Source of the DNA: Aquipuribacter hungaricus
GTDB taxonomy: Bacteria > Actinomycetota > Actinomycetes > Actinomycetales > JBBAYJ01
DNA length: 64,000 bases
Assembly: GCF_042663885.1 (NCBI RefSeq)
Contig: NZ_JBHSXV010000001.1
Direction: 5' to 3' (one strand)
The notes below the pieces were generated by a model. That model was not told the DNA's origin and did not search any database. It worked only from the letters and a program-made list of their open reading frames with translations. Below, piece after piece: positions 51,312 to 60,504 of this stretch (positions are counted from its first letter, which is position 1; the number at the start of each line of letters is the position of its first letter). The position numbers and the translations under genes are program-made.

Positions 51312-52726
51312 CCGGCGTCCGGCTGGTCGGCGTGCCCGGCGAGCGCGTCGAGGAAGCCCGCCGCCCAGCGCTCGACGTCGTGCTCGACGACGCGCCGGCG
51401 CAGCGCCCGCATCCGGCGGCGGCGCTCGTCGCGCGGCATCTGCACCGCACGCAGCACGGCGGCCTTGGTGCCGGCGATGTCGTGGGGGTTGATGAGCACC
51501 GCCTGGGTGAGCTCGTCCGCGGCACCGGCGAACTCGCTGAGGACCAGGACGCCGTCGGAGTCGTGGCGCGCGGCGACGTACTCCTTGGCGACGAGGTTCA
51601 TCCCGTCCCGCAGCGCGGTGACGAGCATGACGTCGGCGGCCAGGTACAGGGCCGCCATCTCCTCGCGGGGGAACGACTGGTGCAGGTAGTGCACGGGCTG
51701 GAAGCCGACGGTGCCGTGGTCTCCGTTGATCCGGCCGACGGTGAGCTCGACCTCGTCGCGCAGGTCGGAGTAGGCGCGGACCCGCTCGCGGGACGGGCTC
51801 GCGACCTGCACGAGCACCGCGGACTCCGTCCCGAGCCGGCCGTCGGCGAGCAGCTCGGAGAAGCACGTGAGCCGGTGCCGGATGCCCTTGGTGTAGTCGA
51901 GGCGGTCGACGCCCAGGAGCACGGTGTCGGGGTCGCCGAGCTCCTTGCGGATCTGCTCGGCGCGGGCCATGACCTCCGGGGCGGACGCGAGCTCCTCGAA
52001 GCCGCGGGAGTCGATGGAGATGGGGAAGGCACCGGCGCGCACGGTGCGCCCGCCCGCGACGGAGATGGTGCCGCCCTTGGTGCTCGCGTCGCCCAGCCGG
52101 CGGCAGGCCCGCAGGAAGTTCGCGGCGTCGCCGCGGCGCTGGAACCCGACCAGGTCCGCGCCGAGGACGCCCTCGACGACCTGGCTGCGCCACGGCAGCT
52201 GGCTGAAGATCTCGTAGCCGGGGAACGGGATGTGGTTGAAGAAGCCGATCTTGAGGTCCGGTCGCAGCGCCCGCAGCCGCGCCGGGACCAGCAGCAGCTG
52301 GTAGTCCTGCACCCACACCGTGGCGCCCTGCGCGGCCTGGGCGGCGGCGGCGTCGGCGAAGCGCTGGTTGACCCGCTCGTAGGCGTCCCACCAGCTGCGG
52401 TGGTACTCCGGGGCGACGATGACGTCGTGGAACAGCGGCCACAGGGTGCCGTTGCTCATGCCCTCGTAGTAGTCCTCGACGTCCTCGTGGCTGAGCTCGA
52501 CGGGCACCAGGTGCATGCCCTCGGAGTCGAACGGCTCGCCGGCCTCGCCGGGGGCGCCGGGCCAGCCCACCCAGGCGCCGCGGTGCGCCGTCATGACCGG
52601 GGCCAGGGCGGTGACCAGGCCGCCGGGCGAGGTCTCGTACTGCGGGGAGCCGTCCTCCGCCGTGCCGACGCGGTCCACCGGCAGGCGGTTGGCCACGACC
52701 ACGAAGTCGTACTGTCCGGACGGCAT
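51308..52726 (-). CDS. otsA: Trehalose-6-phosphate synthase
   Basis: The 472-residue GT20 glycosyltransferase has FVVVANRLPVDR at the N-terminus and VWVQDYQLLLVPARLR. HIPFPGYEIFSQLPWR, GVDRLDYTKGIRHRL and DGMNLVAKEYVAAR are the donor- and acceptor-site motifs. It makes trehalose-6-phosphate from nucleotide-glucose and glucose-6-phosphate in the cytoplasm. The ATG at 52726 is preceded by GGGGAGC, a fair ribosome binding site. Trehalose serves as osmolyte and cell-envelope precursor in actinobacteria. There is no link to the upstream ABC-ligase operon beyond adjacency. Confidence 0.95.
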   Translation of the reverse strand: MPSGQYDFVVVANRLPVDRVGTAEDGSPQYETSPGGLVTALAPVMTAHRGAWVGWPGAPGEAGEPFDSEGMHLVPVELSHEDVEDYYEGMSNGTLWPLFHDVIVAPEYHRSWWDAYERVNQRFADAAAAQAAQGATVWVQDYQLLLVPARLRALRPDLKIGFFNHIPFPGYEIFSQLPWRSQVVEGVLGADLVGFQRRGDAANFLRACRRLGDASTKGGTISVAGGRTVRAGAFPISIDSRGFEELASAPEVMARAEQIRKELGDPDTVLLGVDRLDYTKGIRHRLTCFSELLADGRLGTESAVLVQVASPSRERVRAYSDLRDEVELTVGRINGDHGTVGFQPVHYLHQSFPREEMAALYLAADVMLVTALRDGMNLVAKEYVAARHDSDGVLVLSEFAGAADELTQAVLINPHDIAGTKAAVLRAVQMPRDERRRRMRALRRRVVEHDVERWAAGFLDALAGHADQPDAG

Positions 52727-52777
52727 GCAGATGCTCCCCTGGCTGTCGGCGGCGACGGGCACCCGCGGCCCGCCCCG

Positions 52778-52794
52778 GGGGTGATACCCCCGTG
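52778..52794. terminator. Short hairpin upstream of otsA
   Basis: CGGGGGT and ACCCCCG are perfect 7-bp arms around GAT. It lies in the 143-bp gap after the AMP-ligase stop and may end that operon or act in the otsA leader. Confidence 0.4.
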
Positions 52795-52869
52795 ACCGCT
52801 CCCGCACTCCGCGCGCCCGCGGCCAGCATGGTCGTGAGGTCCGGGGCCCGTCCACCCGGGCGCGCCGCC

Positions 52870-54489
52870 TCAGGCCAGCAGCCGGCGCACGGCCTCCCGG
52901 TCGGGCTTGCCGTTCGGGGTGCGGGGCAGCTCGTCGACGACGACGACCCGGACCGGCACGGCGTGCGCGCCGACGCGGGCGCGGACCGCGGCCCGGAGCG
53001 CGGCGACGTCGGGGCCCGCGACGCCCTGACGTGGGGTGCTCGGGGCACCCAGGGTGGGGACGACGACCGCGCCGACGTCGTCACCGTGGAGCCGGGCCGG
53101 CACGGGCACGACGACCGCGGCCGCGACCAGGCCCGAGGCGAGCAGGGCGCGCTCGACCTCCGCGGGGTGGATGGTCACGCCGCCCCGGATCATGCGGTCC
53201 GCGGCCCGGCCGGTGAGGACGAGGAAGCCCTCGTCGTCGAGCACCCCCACGTCGCCGGTCCGGAACCGGCCCCGGTCGTCGACGGCGAGCCGGGCGCCGC
53301 CGTCGTACCCCGGGGTCAGCGCCGGCGAGCGCACGGCGACCGCCCCCGTGGCGCCGGTGGGCAGCGCCCGGCCCTGCTCGTCGACGACCTCCACGTGCAC
53401 CCCCGGCAGGGCCCGCCCCACGCTCGTCGGGTGCACCGCCGCGTCGCGGGCGGTGAGGCAGGTGAGGGGCGACGGGACCTCGGACATGGCGTAGGCGTCG
53501 AGCAGCGCGACGCCCGGCACGCGCCGGCGGACCTCGGCGAGCACCTCCGGGGCGGCCGGGGCCCCGCCGAACACGGCGGCGCGCAGGCTCGGCAGCGACG
53601 CGGCGGAGAAGCCGTCCTCGCGCAGCAGCCCGTGCCACAGCGTGGGCACGAGGTCCAGCCACGTCGCGCCGTGGCGGCGGACGACCGCGACCAGGTCGGC
53701 CGGGGACCAGGCGGGCATCGTCACGACGGAGCCGCCCGAGGCGAGGGCGCTCGCGAGCTGGGTGACGTGGCCGGACACCCACCACATCGGCAGGTGGACG
53801 GGGGTGCGGTCGTCCGGGCCGAGCCCCAGCAGGGACCCGTAGGCGCGGGCTGCGTGGTCGACCATCGCCCCGGTGAGCCGGACGAGCTTGGGCGCCCCGG
53901 TGGAGCCGGAGGTCGCGACCAGGGAGTGCACGGCGGCGGCGTCCTCGGGCAGGGGCGGCAGCGCGCGGGCGCGCCGGACGGGTGCGCCGGCGCCGCTGCG
54001 CGTCCGCCCCTCGGCGAGCAGGACGTGCCCGGTCGGCAGCACGGCGGGGTCGGCGCCGGAGCTGCTCGCGCCGAGCGTGGCCGCGGCGGTCCCGTCGAGG
54101 CCGGGCTGGACGAGGAGCAGCCGCGGCGCGGCCGAGCGGAGCACGGCGGCCAGCCGCTCGGGCGGGTCCCCCGCGGGCAGGCCGACGTGGACCAGCCCGG
54201 CCCGGGAGCAGGCGAGCGCGGCCACCGCCTGCTCCAGGCCGTTGCGGGCCAGCACCGCCACCCGCTCGCCCGGGGCGACCTGCGCGAGCAGCCGGGTGGC
54301 GGCCTCCTCCACGAGGTCTCGCAGCCCGGCATGGGTCACCTCGGCGCCCAGGACGGGGTCGACCAGGGCCGGGCGGCCGCCGTGCCGTGCCGCGCTGTCG
54401 GCGAGCAGCCGGGCGAACGGGCGCAGCGGCACGTCGGGCACGTCCACGGGCGCGTTCCCGGACGCGGTCCCGCTCGCGGGCGCGTTCAC
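52870..54489 (-). CDS. AMP-forming ligase, o-succinylbenzoate-CoA ligase-like
   Basis: The 539-residue ANL-superfamily enzyme has LVATSGSTGAPKLVRLT (phosphate loop). YAMSEVPSPLTCL, FRTGDVGVLDD, LTGRAADRMIRGGVTIHPAEVE and the C-terminal LPRTPNGKPDREAVR with catalytic lysine are also present. It activates a carboxylate as acyl-AMP. MenE-type ligases look like this, but no other menaquinone genes are here. The GTG overlaps the methyltransferase stop. As the last gene of an ABC transporter operon, it probably activates the imported compound or its methylated form. Confidence 0.87.
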   Translation of the reverse strand: MNAPASGTASGNAPVDVPDVPLRPFARLLADSAARHGGRPALVDPVLGAEVTHAGLRDLVEEAATRLLAQVAPGERVAVLARNGLEQAVAALACSRAGLVHVGLPAGDPPERLAAVLRSAAPRLLLVQPGLDGTAAATLGASSSGADPAVLPTGHVLLAEGRTRSGAGAPVRRARALPPLPEDAAAVHSLVATSGSTGAPKLVRLTGAMVDHAARAYGSLLGLGPDDRTPVHLPMWWVSGHVTQLASALASGGSVVTMPAWSPADLVAVVRRHGATWLDLVPTLWHGLLREDGFSAASLPSLRAAVFGGAPAAPEVLAEVRRRVPGVALLDAYAMSEVPSPLTCLTARDAAVHPTSVGRALPGVHVEVVDEQGRALPTGATGAVAVRSPALTPGYDGGARLAVDDRGRFRTGDVGVLDDEGFLVLTGRAADRMIRGGVTIHPAEVERALLASGLVAAAVVVPVPARLHGDDVGAVVVPTLGAPSTPRQGVAGPDVAALRAAVRARVGAHAVPVRVVVVDELPRTPNGKPDREAVRRLLA

Positions 54490-55307
54490 CGGCCCGTGCC
54501 CGTGCGGACCGCCCGCAGCCGGCGCAGCGGGTACCGCAGCAGGAAGTCCGGCTCGCGGGAGCGGTCGGTGAGCCAGCCGCGTGCGGGCTCGGGGCCCGGG
54601 CCCCCGTCGCGGACGTAGAACGAGCCGACGACGAGGTCGACGTCCTCCGGCGGCACGTGCCGGTCGAAGACGGCGACCTCGTCGTCCTCCAGCGTGAACC
54701 CCGCCCGGTCGAGCTCCTGCGCGACGACGGCGGGCGGGAGCGGCTGGCGGTAGCCGTGCCCGTCCTCGCCGAGCAGCCGCAGCAGCGTGCCGTAGCCGGT
54801 GCCGGCCGCGTCCTCCCGGGTCGGGACCATGGCGTGCAGCCGCCCGCCGTCCGGGAGCAGGGCCGCGGCGCGGCGCAGGAAGGCCTCGAGCGGCAGCAGC
54901 ATGAGGGCCATCGCCACGGTGACCGCGGCGGGCCGACCGGCGCCACGGTCGAGGGTCCCGGCCCCGCTGTCGGCCGGGGGCCGCGCCGTCAGGGCGGAGG
55001 TCATCGCGTCGCCCCGCACCACGCGCGCGCCCGGCCGGCGCAGGGCGGCCTGCGCGAGCTCCGCCCGGGACAGGTCGACGCCGGTGTACCGGTCGTGGCC
55101 CACGACGTCGGCGACCGGGGCGCTGCCGCAGCACACGTCGAGGACCGGGCCCGTCGCCGGCAGGCCCTCGGCGAGCCACGCGTAGGGCTGCAGGCCGCGG
55201 GGCCCGCGCATCGGCAGCAGCAGGTCCTCGGTCACCGCCGGGTGGGCCGCGTGGTACGCCTCGAGGAAGGCCGACCAACCCGGCGCCCCCACGGGGGGCA
55301 CGCTCAC
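54486..55307 (-). CDS. Class I SAM-dependent methyltransferase
   Basis: The 273-residue protein has SAM-binding motif I in GPVLDVCCGSAPVADVV and an acidic YTGVDLS motif II. An AMALMLLPLEAFLRRAAALL helix and LLPDGGRLHAMVP (motif III region) follow. The methyl acceptor is unknown; the C-terminal half (ELDRAGFTLEDDEVAVFD) resembles small-molecule methyltransferases. GTGA overlaps link it to the ABC ATPase before it and the ligase after it, so it belongs to the same uptake and modification pathway. Confidence 0.82.
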   Translation of the reverse strand: MSVPPVGAPGWSAFLEAYHAAHPAVTEDLLLPMRGPRGLQPYAWLAEGLPATGPVLDVCCGSAPVADVVGHDRYTGVDLSRAELAQAALRRPGARVVRGDAMTSALTARPPADSGAGTLDRGAGRPAAVTVAMALMLLPLEAFLRRAAALLPDGGRLHAMVPTREDAAGTGYGTLLRLLGEDGHGYRQPLPPAVVAQELDRAGFTLEDDEVAVFDRHVPPEDVDLVVGSFYVRDGGPGPEPARGWLTDRSREPDFLLRYPLRRLRAVRTGTGR

Positions 55308-56041
55308 GCGGTGAGCACCGCGTCGAGGACCTCGGCCCGCAGCCGGGCGAACGCCGGGTCCCCCAGGGTGTGCCGACCGCGCGCGGCCCCGAACGGCAGC
55401 ACGCGCTCGGAGACGATGCGGGCTGGCCGGGCGCTGATGAGGCCGAGCCGGTCGCCCAGCAGGAGCGCCTCCTCGACGTCGTGGGTGACGAGCACGGTGG
55501 TGGTGGGGCGCTCGGTGAGCAGGCTGCGCAACCACTCGTGCATCCGCAGCCGGGTCTGCGCGTCCAGGGCGCCGAACGGCTCGTCGAGCAGCAGGACCGG
55601 CGGACGGTTGGCGAGAACCTGGGCGATGGCCGCCCGCTGCCGCATGCCGCCGGACAGCTGGCGAGGCAGCGCGTCGGCGAAGTCGGACAGGCCCGTGACG
55701 GCCAGCAGGTCCGCCACGGTGCCGCGGACGTCGGACGCCCCCGCCTGCCGGGGGCCGAAGGCGATGTTGTCGCGCACGCTCAGCCAGGGGAACAGGGTCC
55801 CGGCCTGGGCGACCATGCCGCGCGACGGGGACGGGCCGCGCACCTCCTCCCCGTCCAGCGTGAGCGCGCCGGTGTCCGGGGTCTCGAAGCCGGCGAGCGT
55901 GCGCAGCAGCGTCGACTTGCCGCACCCGGACGGGCCGAGCAGGGCCAGGGTCTCCCCGGCGGACACCTGCAGGTCGACGCCGTCGAGGACCAGCAGGTCG
56001 CCGAAGGACAACCGGAGGCCGTGCGCGGTCAGGGTGCTCAC
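55304..56041 (-). CDS. NitT/TauT-family ABC transporter ATPase
   Basis: The 245-residue single-cassette ATPase has GPSGCGKST, VAQAGTLFPWLSVRDN (Q-loop), LSGGMRQRAAIA and LLLDEPFGALD followed by THDVEEA. This is the SsuB/TauB/ThiZ type that powers uptake of sulfonates, nitrate, pyrimidine precursors or aromatic acids. GTGA overlaps couple it to the permease and the methyltransferase. Confidence 0.92.
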   Translation of the reverse strand: MSTLTAHGLRLSFGDLLVLDGVDLQVSAGETLALLGPSGCGKSTLLRTLAGFETPDTGALTLDGEEVRGPSPSRGMVAQAGTLFPWLSVRDNIAFGPRQAGASDVRGTVADLLAVTGLSDFADALPRQLSGGMRQRAAIAQVLANRPPVLLLDEPFGALDAQTRLRMHEWLRSLLTERPTTTVLVTHDVEEALLLGDRLGLISARPARIVSERVLPFGAARGRHTLGDPAFARLRAEVLDAVLTA

Positions 56042-56931
56042 GTGTCGGCCCAGCGGGTCCAGCGCCGGGTGGCCAGGCGGAGCAGCCGGTCGGCGAGGAG
56101 GCCGACGACCGCGAACACGAGGATCCCGACCACGACCTGGTCGGTCGCGTTGCGCTCGCGGGAGGCGTTCATCATCGCTCCGACGCCCCACGTGATCCCG
56201 GCGAGCTCGCCCACCACCACGCAGGTCCAGGCCAGCGTCAGCGACAGGCGCAGCCCGGTGACGATCTCCGGCAGGGCGCTGGGCAGGTAGACCCGCTGCC
56301 ACATCTGGCCCCGGGGGGTGCCGAGCATGCGGGCGGTCTCGATGTGCTGGCGAGGGACCCGGGCGACGCCGTCGGCCGTGGAGACCAGGACGGGCCAGAG
56401 CGCCCCGACGAAGACGAGGACCCGGGCTGCCGGCTCCCCCAGGCCGAACTGGATGATGACCAGGGGCAGCCAGGCGAACAGCGGGACCGCGCGAAGCGCG
56501 TTGAGCAGCGGGTCGGTGACGTCGGCGAACCAGCGGGACAGGCCGAGCCCCAGGCCGAGCAGGAGCCCGACGACGACAGCCGCCGCCCACGCCACGGCCG
56601 TCCGCTCCAGGCTGGCCCCCAGGTGCTGCCAGCCGGCCCCGAGGAAGGGGATGACGCCGGTGAGCGTGGGGGACGAGGGCGTGAGGAAGAACTCCTGGAG
56701 CGCGACGAGGACGTCGACCGGGGCCGGCAGGCGGTTGCGGTCGCGCAGCTCCAGCAGCACCGCGACCTGCCAGACCACGAGCAGGGCCAGGGGCAGCAGC
56801 GCCCCGAGCCACCGCCGTCCGCGGCGGCGGCGGGCACGGGGCAGGGTCGTCAGGCCCCCGCCGGCCACCGCCTCCAGGCGGGCGGTGCCGGCCAGACCGG
56901 TCGCCTCCTGCTCCGCCGCGACGTCAGCCAC
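56038..56931 (-). CDS. NitT/TauT-family ABC transporter permease
   Basis: The 297-residue protein has about six helices after a basic N-terminus. The BPD_transp_1 coupling loop is seen as ETARMLGTPRGQMWQRVYLPSALPEIVTG. LRAVPLFAWLPLVIIQFG is typical of SsuC/TauC. It starts with GTG seven bases after the binding-protein stop. It forms the channel for the substrate captured by the upstream lipoprotein. Confidence 0.92.
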   Translation of the reverse strand: MADVAAEQEATGLAGTARLEAVAGGGLTTLPRARRRRGRRWLGALLPLALLVVWQVAVLLELRDRNRLPAPVDVLVALQEFFLTPSSPTLTGVIPFLGAGWQHLGASLERTAVAWAAAVVVGLLLGLGLGLSRWFADVTDPLLNALRAVPLFAWLPLVIIQFGLGEPAARVLVFVGALWPVLVSTADGVARVPRQHIETARMLGTPRGQMWQRVYLPSALPEIVTGLRLSLTLAWTCVVVGELAGITWGVGAMMNASRERNATDQVVVGILVFAVVGLLADRLLRLATRRWTRWADT

Positions 56932-56938
56932 GACGGCC

Positions 56939-57997
56939 TCAGACGTCCCAGTACTCGCGGGCGTACAGCGCCTCGTAGTCCGGCTCGGCGGGCAGCTCGC
57001 CCGTCTCGACCAGCGCCTTGCCGACCGCCTCGAACTGCGACTCGCGGGTCTCGTCGAACTGCCACTGCGCCCCGACCGTGCCGAGGACCTCCTCGTACAC
57101 CGCCTCGTCGAAGCCGAAGCTGTCGACCAGCAGGGAGCGCCACACCTCGGGGTCGTTCTCGCCGCCCGGCGTCATGAACTCCGCCGCGCGCTTCTGCAGC
57201 TGCGTGACGAGGGTGACGACCTCAGGGTCCTCGAGGATCGCCGAGGAGGCCCACAGGGCGGTGTTGAGGTCGCCGAGCGCGGTGTCGTAGACGCCCTCGA
57301 GCCGGACGCCGGTGCCGTCGACGACGGCCTGGCTGCACGGGGGTTCGCTGCCCATGAAGGCGTCGACCTGGCCGGAGGCGAGCGCGGCGACGTGGTCGGC
57401 GTAGCCCAGCGGCACGCCCTCGACGTCGGTACCGAGCACCAGCCCGGCCTCCTCCAGCAGCAGGTCCAGGACGAGCACCTGCGCGCCGGGCGGCGGCACG
57501 GCGATCTTCTTGCCGGCCAGGTCCTCGACGCTCTCGACGACCCCGGCGCGGCCGACGAGCCCGAAGCCCTGCCGGGCGACCATGGCGACGACCTTGCTCG
57601 TGATGCCGCCCGTGGGCTGCGTGAGCATGGGGACGTACGGGGACATGAGGCCGAAGTCCAGGGTGCCGCCCTCGAGGCCCGCGATGATGTCCGCGGTGTT
57701 GGTCACGGGGGTGACCTCGACCGTCACGCCCTCCGGGGCGAACTGCTGCCAGAACAGCATCGAGCTGGCGTGGTTGTTGGCGTAGACGCAGGTGCGCACC
57801 GTCACCTCGCGGCCACCCTCCAGCGGGGCGACCGCGGCGTCCTCCTCGCTGGGGGTGGCGCTGGCGCCCGCCGGGGCGGAGCCGGCCGGGGCCGCCTCGT
57901 CCTGGCCGCAGGCGGCGAGCGCAAGGCCGGCGGCACCGGCGCCGAGCACGCCCCGTCGGGTGAGCGCGGCGGCGGGGCGGGGGGTGAGGCGCGTCAT
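56939..57997 (-). CDS. NMT1/SsuA-type ABC transporter substrate-binding lipoprotein
   Basis: The 352-residue protein has an RR-containing signal (LTRRGVLGAGAAGLALAAC) that combines a Tat-like motif with a lipobox. The mature part is a type II binding fold of the NMT1/THI5/SsuA group (DIIAGLEGGTLDFGLMSPYV; VEDLAGKKIAVPPPG; ALASGQVDAFMGSEPP). The YANNHASSMLFWQQF segment near the start probably lines the pocket. It is the first gene of a five-gene operon and is divergent from a disulfide-type flavoprotein. The ligand is unknown. Confidence 0.9.
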   Translation of the reverse strand: MTRLTPRPAAALTRRGVLGAGAAGLALAACGQDEAAPAGSAPAGASATPSEEDAAVAPLEGGREVTVRTCVYANNHASSMLFWQQFAPEGVTVEVTPVTNTADIIAGLEGGTLDFGLMSPYVPMLTQPTGGITSKVVAMVARQGFGLVGRAGVVESVEDLAGKKIAVPPPGAQVLVLDLLLEEAGLVLGTDVEGVPLGYADHVAALASGQVDAFMGSEPPCSQAVVDGTGVRLEGVYDTALGDLNTALWASSAILEDPEVVTLVTQLQKRAAEFMTPGGENDPEVWRSLLVDSFGFDEAVYEEVLGTVGAQWQFDETRESQFEAVGKALVETGELPAEPDYEALYAREYWDV

Positions 57998-58066
57998 CGT
58001 GGTCCTTCACGGTCGGTGATTGCACGGGTGCGCCCAGTCGGCCCCCCCGAGTGTGAGGATCGTGGC

Positions 58067-59608
58067 ATGAGCGTCGACTCCCCTGGGATACGTCGGGGCG
58101 AGCCTCCCGGATCGGCGTCCGGTCGCAACCCGGCGTACCCTGCGCCGGCCCACGTCGCCGGGGTGCCGGGCGGGGCCGACGACCTCGCGGACGTCGTCGT
58201 CGTGGGCGGCGGGGCCGCGGGGCTGTCCGCCGCCTCGGCCCTGCGCGCGGCGGGGGCCGCGGTGACGCTGGTGAGCGAGGGCCCGCTGGGCGGGGACTGC
58301 ACCTGGCACGGCTGCGTGCCGAGCAAGTCGCTGCTCGAGGCGGCCGCGGCGGGGCTGGACGCGGCCGGCGCGGTGGCGCACGCACGGGCGGTGGTCGCCC
58401 GGGTCGCCCGCGCGGAGAACGAGCACGCGCTGACCGCCGCCGGCGTGCGGGTGGTGCGGGCGCGCGCGGTGCTGTACGCGGGCCCGGTGGTCGTCCTCGA
58501 CGACGGCCGCGTGCTCCGGCCGCGGCTGGGCGTCGTGCTGGCGACCGGCTCCCGGCCGACCGCGCCCGCCGGTGCCGCGCCCTGGGAGCCCGCCGCGGCG
58601 GGAGGTCCCCTGGTCCGCGGCACCGACGGCTGGCTCGACGGTGTCGAGGAGCACCTGGCCCGGCGGCCCGAGCACACGTCCGGGCCCGGCCCCGGGCCGG
58701 ACGTCGTCGTCGTGGGCGGCGGGTCGACGGGCGTCGAGCTCGCGCAGGCCCTGGCCCGCCTGGGTGCGGCCGCCCCGCACGGGCGGGTGCGGCTGGTGGA
58801 GCAGGCGGCGGAGCTGCTGCCGGGCACGCCCGGCGCCGGGCCGGTCCTTGCGGCGGCGCTGCGCGCGGACGGGGTCGACGTGGTGACCGGCGCGGGTGCC
58901 GACGCCCTGCGGCAGGCGACCGCGACGGCGGGGCTCGTGCTCCTGGCGACCGGCCGGCGACCTGCGCTGGACGTCCTCGGTGACGGCTGCGGGGTGGCCA
59001 CCGCCGACGGGGCGGTCGTCGTGGACGCCGCCATGGCGACCACCGCGCCGCGCGTGCGCGCGGCCGGGGACCTGGTGTCGCTGGCCCCGACGACGCACGT
59101 CGCCGTGGCGACCGGGCGGGTCGCGGCGGCCGGGCTCCTCGACGCGGCAGGAGCGCCCGGCGCGGCCGGACAGCCGCCGCCGCCCGCGCCGCCCCCCGTC
59201 GTCTTCGACCCGTCGTGGGTCCCCCGCGTCGTGTGGACCGACCCCCAGGTGGCCGCCGTCGGCCAGGTGCCCGGCGGCCCCGGCAGCCGGGCCGTCCGGC
59301 TGCCGCTGTCGCGCAACGACCGCTCCCCCGCCGCCGCCCTGCCGGGACGGCCGGACCGGGCGCGGGGCGGCTCGGCGACCCTGTGGCTGGACGGCGGCCC
59401 GGGGGGCGGGCGGGTCGTCGGGGCCCTGGTCGTGGGACCGCAGGCCGGCGAGCTGGTCTCCGAGGCGGCCCTGGTCGGCCGGCTCGGGCTCACGGTGCAG
59501 GAGTGGGTCGGCGGCCGGGAGGGCCTCGGCGGGGTCCACGCCTCCCACCCCTACCCGGGGTGGTCGTGGACCTGGGCCCTGCTCACCGACCGCGCGCTCG
59601 GCCGCTGA
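58067..59608 (+). CDS. FAD/NAD(P)-dependent pyridine nucleotide-disulfide oxidoreductase
   Basis: The 513-residue protein has a 40-residue Pro/Gly-rich N-terminus and then the FAD motif VVVGGGAAGLSAASAL. The redox disulfide lies in GGDCTWHGCVPSKSLLE (C-x4-C) and a second dinucleotide motif in VVVGGGSTGVELAQAL. Layout matches mercuric/dihydrolipoamide reductase-like enzymes. The C-terminal dimer interface is atypical: it ends with VHASHPYPGW in place of the usual HPT..E catalytic dyad. Its partner may thus be a small thiol or quinone. It is divergent from the ABC-methyltransferase-ligase operon, and both probably share a promoter region. Confidence 0.85.
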   Translation: MSVDSPGIRRGEPPGSASGRNPAYPAPAHVAGVPGGADDLADVVVVGGGAAGLSAASALRAAGAAVTLVSEGPLGGDCTWHGCVPSKSLLEAAAAGLDAAGAVAHARAVVARVARAENEHALTAAGVRVVRARAVLYAGPVVVLDDGRVLRPRLGVVLATGSRPTAPAGAAPWEPAAAGGPLVRGTDGWLDGVEEHLARRPEHTSGPGPGPDVVVVGGGSTGVELAQALARLGAAAPHGRVRLVEQAAELLPGTPGAGPVLAAALRADGVDVVTGAGADALRQATATAGLVLLATGRRPALDVLGDGCGVATADGAVVVDAAMATTAPRVRAAGDLVSLAPTTHVAVATGRVAAAGLLDAAGAPGAAGQPPPPAPPPVVFDPSWVPRVVWTDPQVAAVGQVPGGPGSRAVRLPLSRNDRSPAAALPGRPDRARGGSATLWLDGGPGGGRVVGALVVGPQAGELVSEAALVGRLGLTVQEWVGGREGLGGVHASHPYPGWSWTWALLTDRALGR

Positions 59609-59644
59609 CCCAGGGGGCCGGCTCGAGTGCCGTGCCGGCTGGGT
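59608..59644. terminator. Bidirectional hairpin between convergent genes
   Basis: ACCCAG-GGGG-CCGGC pairs with GCCGGCTGGGT with a 4-base bulge, between the flavoprotein and thermonuclease genes. Confidence 0.5.
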
Positions 59645-60288
59645 CAGCAGCTGCCCCACACGCCGAGCCGGGCGTCCCGCGCCCGCTGCTCGGCAGCCCC
59701 CACGACGTCGACGAGCTCGTCGTTCGGCGGGTACACCACGGTGTAGGCCAGCCCGTTGGCCACGACCGCCTCGTTGACGAACACCCCGTCGGGCCGCCAG
59801 GCGTAGGCCAGGAGCCGCCCGTACTGGTCGACGGTCTCGACGTCCGCGGCCAGGAGCACGGTGGAGCCCTCCGGCAGCAGCTCGGCCGTCAGCTCCGAGG
59901 CCTCCGGTCCCAGGCACTCCTCGTCGGCCTGCGGGCCGTCGACCTCGGGGGTGTCGACGAGCAGCAGCCGCACCCGGTGCTCCCCGGCCGAGGGCAGGAC
60001 GCTGCCCTGCTCGCCGGACACGACCAGGGTGTCGCCGTCGACGACGCGCTCGACGGTGACCTCCTGCGCGTCCGGCGGCGCCGGCACCGACGACACGTCG
60101 GTAGTCGCGCGGGCCTCGACGGAGGCGAAGGCCTCGACCGGGACCCGGTCGCTGCACCCGGCCAGCAGCAGGACGGCGAGGACCGCGGCGGCGGCGGGGC
60201 CGGTGGGGCGGCGGGCTCTCGGGTGGCCGTGGTCGGCGCCCCGCTGCAGGACCGTCGCGCGGCCCTCGTGGTGGTCGTGCCGCTGCAC
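59644..60288 (-). CDS. Thermonuclease-family (SNase-like) lipoprotein
   Basis: The 214-residue protein has a lipobox (VLLLAGC) after a basic, His-rich N-region. The staphylococcal-nuclease fold follows, with VERVVDGDTLVV, HRVRLLLVDTPEVD, ECLGPEASELTAELL and DQYGRLLAYAW. The Ca-binding Asp and the two Arg of the active site are in place (R in HRVRLL, R in YGRLL). It likely cleaves nucleic acid outside the membrane. The GTG at 60288 with a GAGGGGAG ribosome binding site is the best start, although the 30 residues before the hydrophobic core are longer than usual. Confidence 0.85.
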   Translation of the reverse strand: MQRHDHHEGRATVLQRGADHGHPRARRPTGPAAAAVLAVLLLAGCSDRVPVEAFASVEARATTDVSSVPAPPDAQEVTVERVVDGDTLVVSGEQGSVLPSAGEHRVRLLLVDTPEVDGPQADEECLGPEASELTAELLPEGSTVLLAADVETVDQYGRLLAYAWRPDGVFVNEAVVANGLAYTVVYPPNDELVDVVGAAEQRARDARLGVWGSC

Positions 60289-60504
60289 CTGTGCTGGCTC
60301 CCCTCGTCCGCCGTCCCCGGGACGACGCTCCCCGGACAGTCTCCCGGGCCCCGGTGAGACCGGCCACAGTGCATCCACGACGCAACCACTCAGCCTTGCT
60401 GACCCAGTCGTCAAGGGACAGGGGTTGCCGTCTCCGGTCGGCCCGTCGGCGGGCACCGACCTACGATCGGAACACCCCCCGACGGAAGGTTGTTGACCAC
60501 CCTG

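Noticed and set aside
52870..54489. menE of a menaquinone cluster
   Set aside because: No other men genes are present and the gene is tied to an ABC transporter and methyltransferase, so the symbol is not justified.
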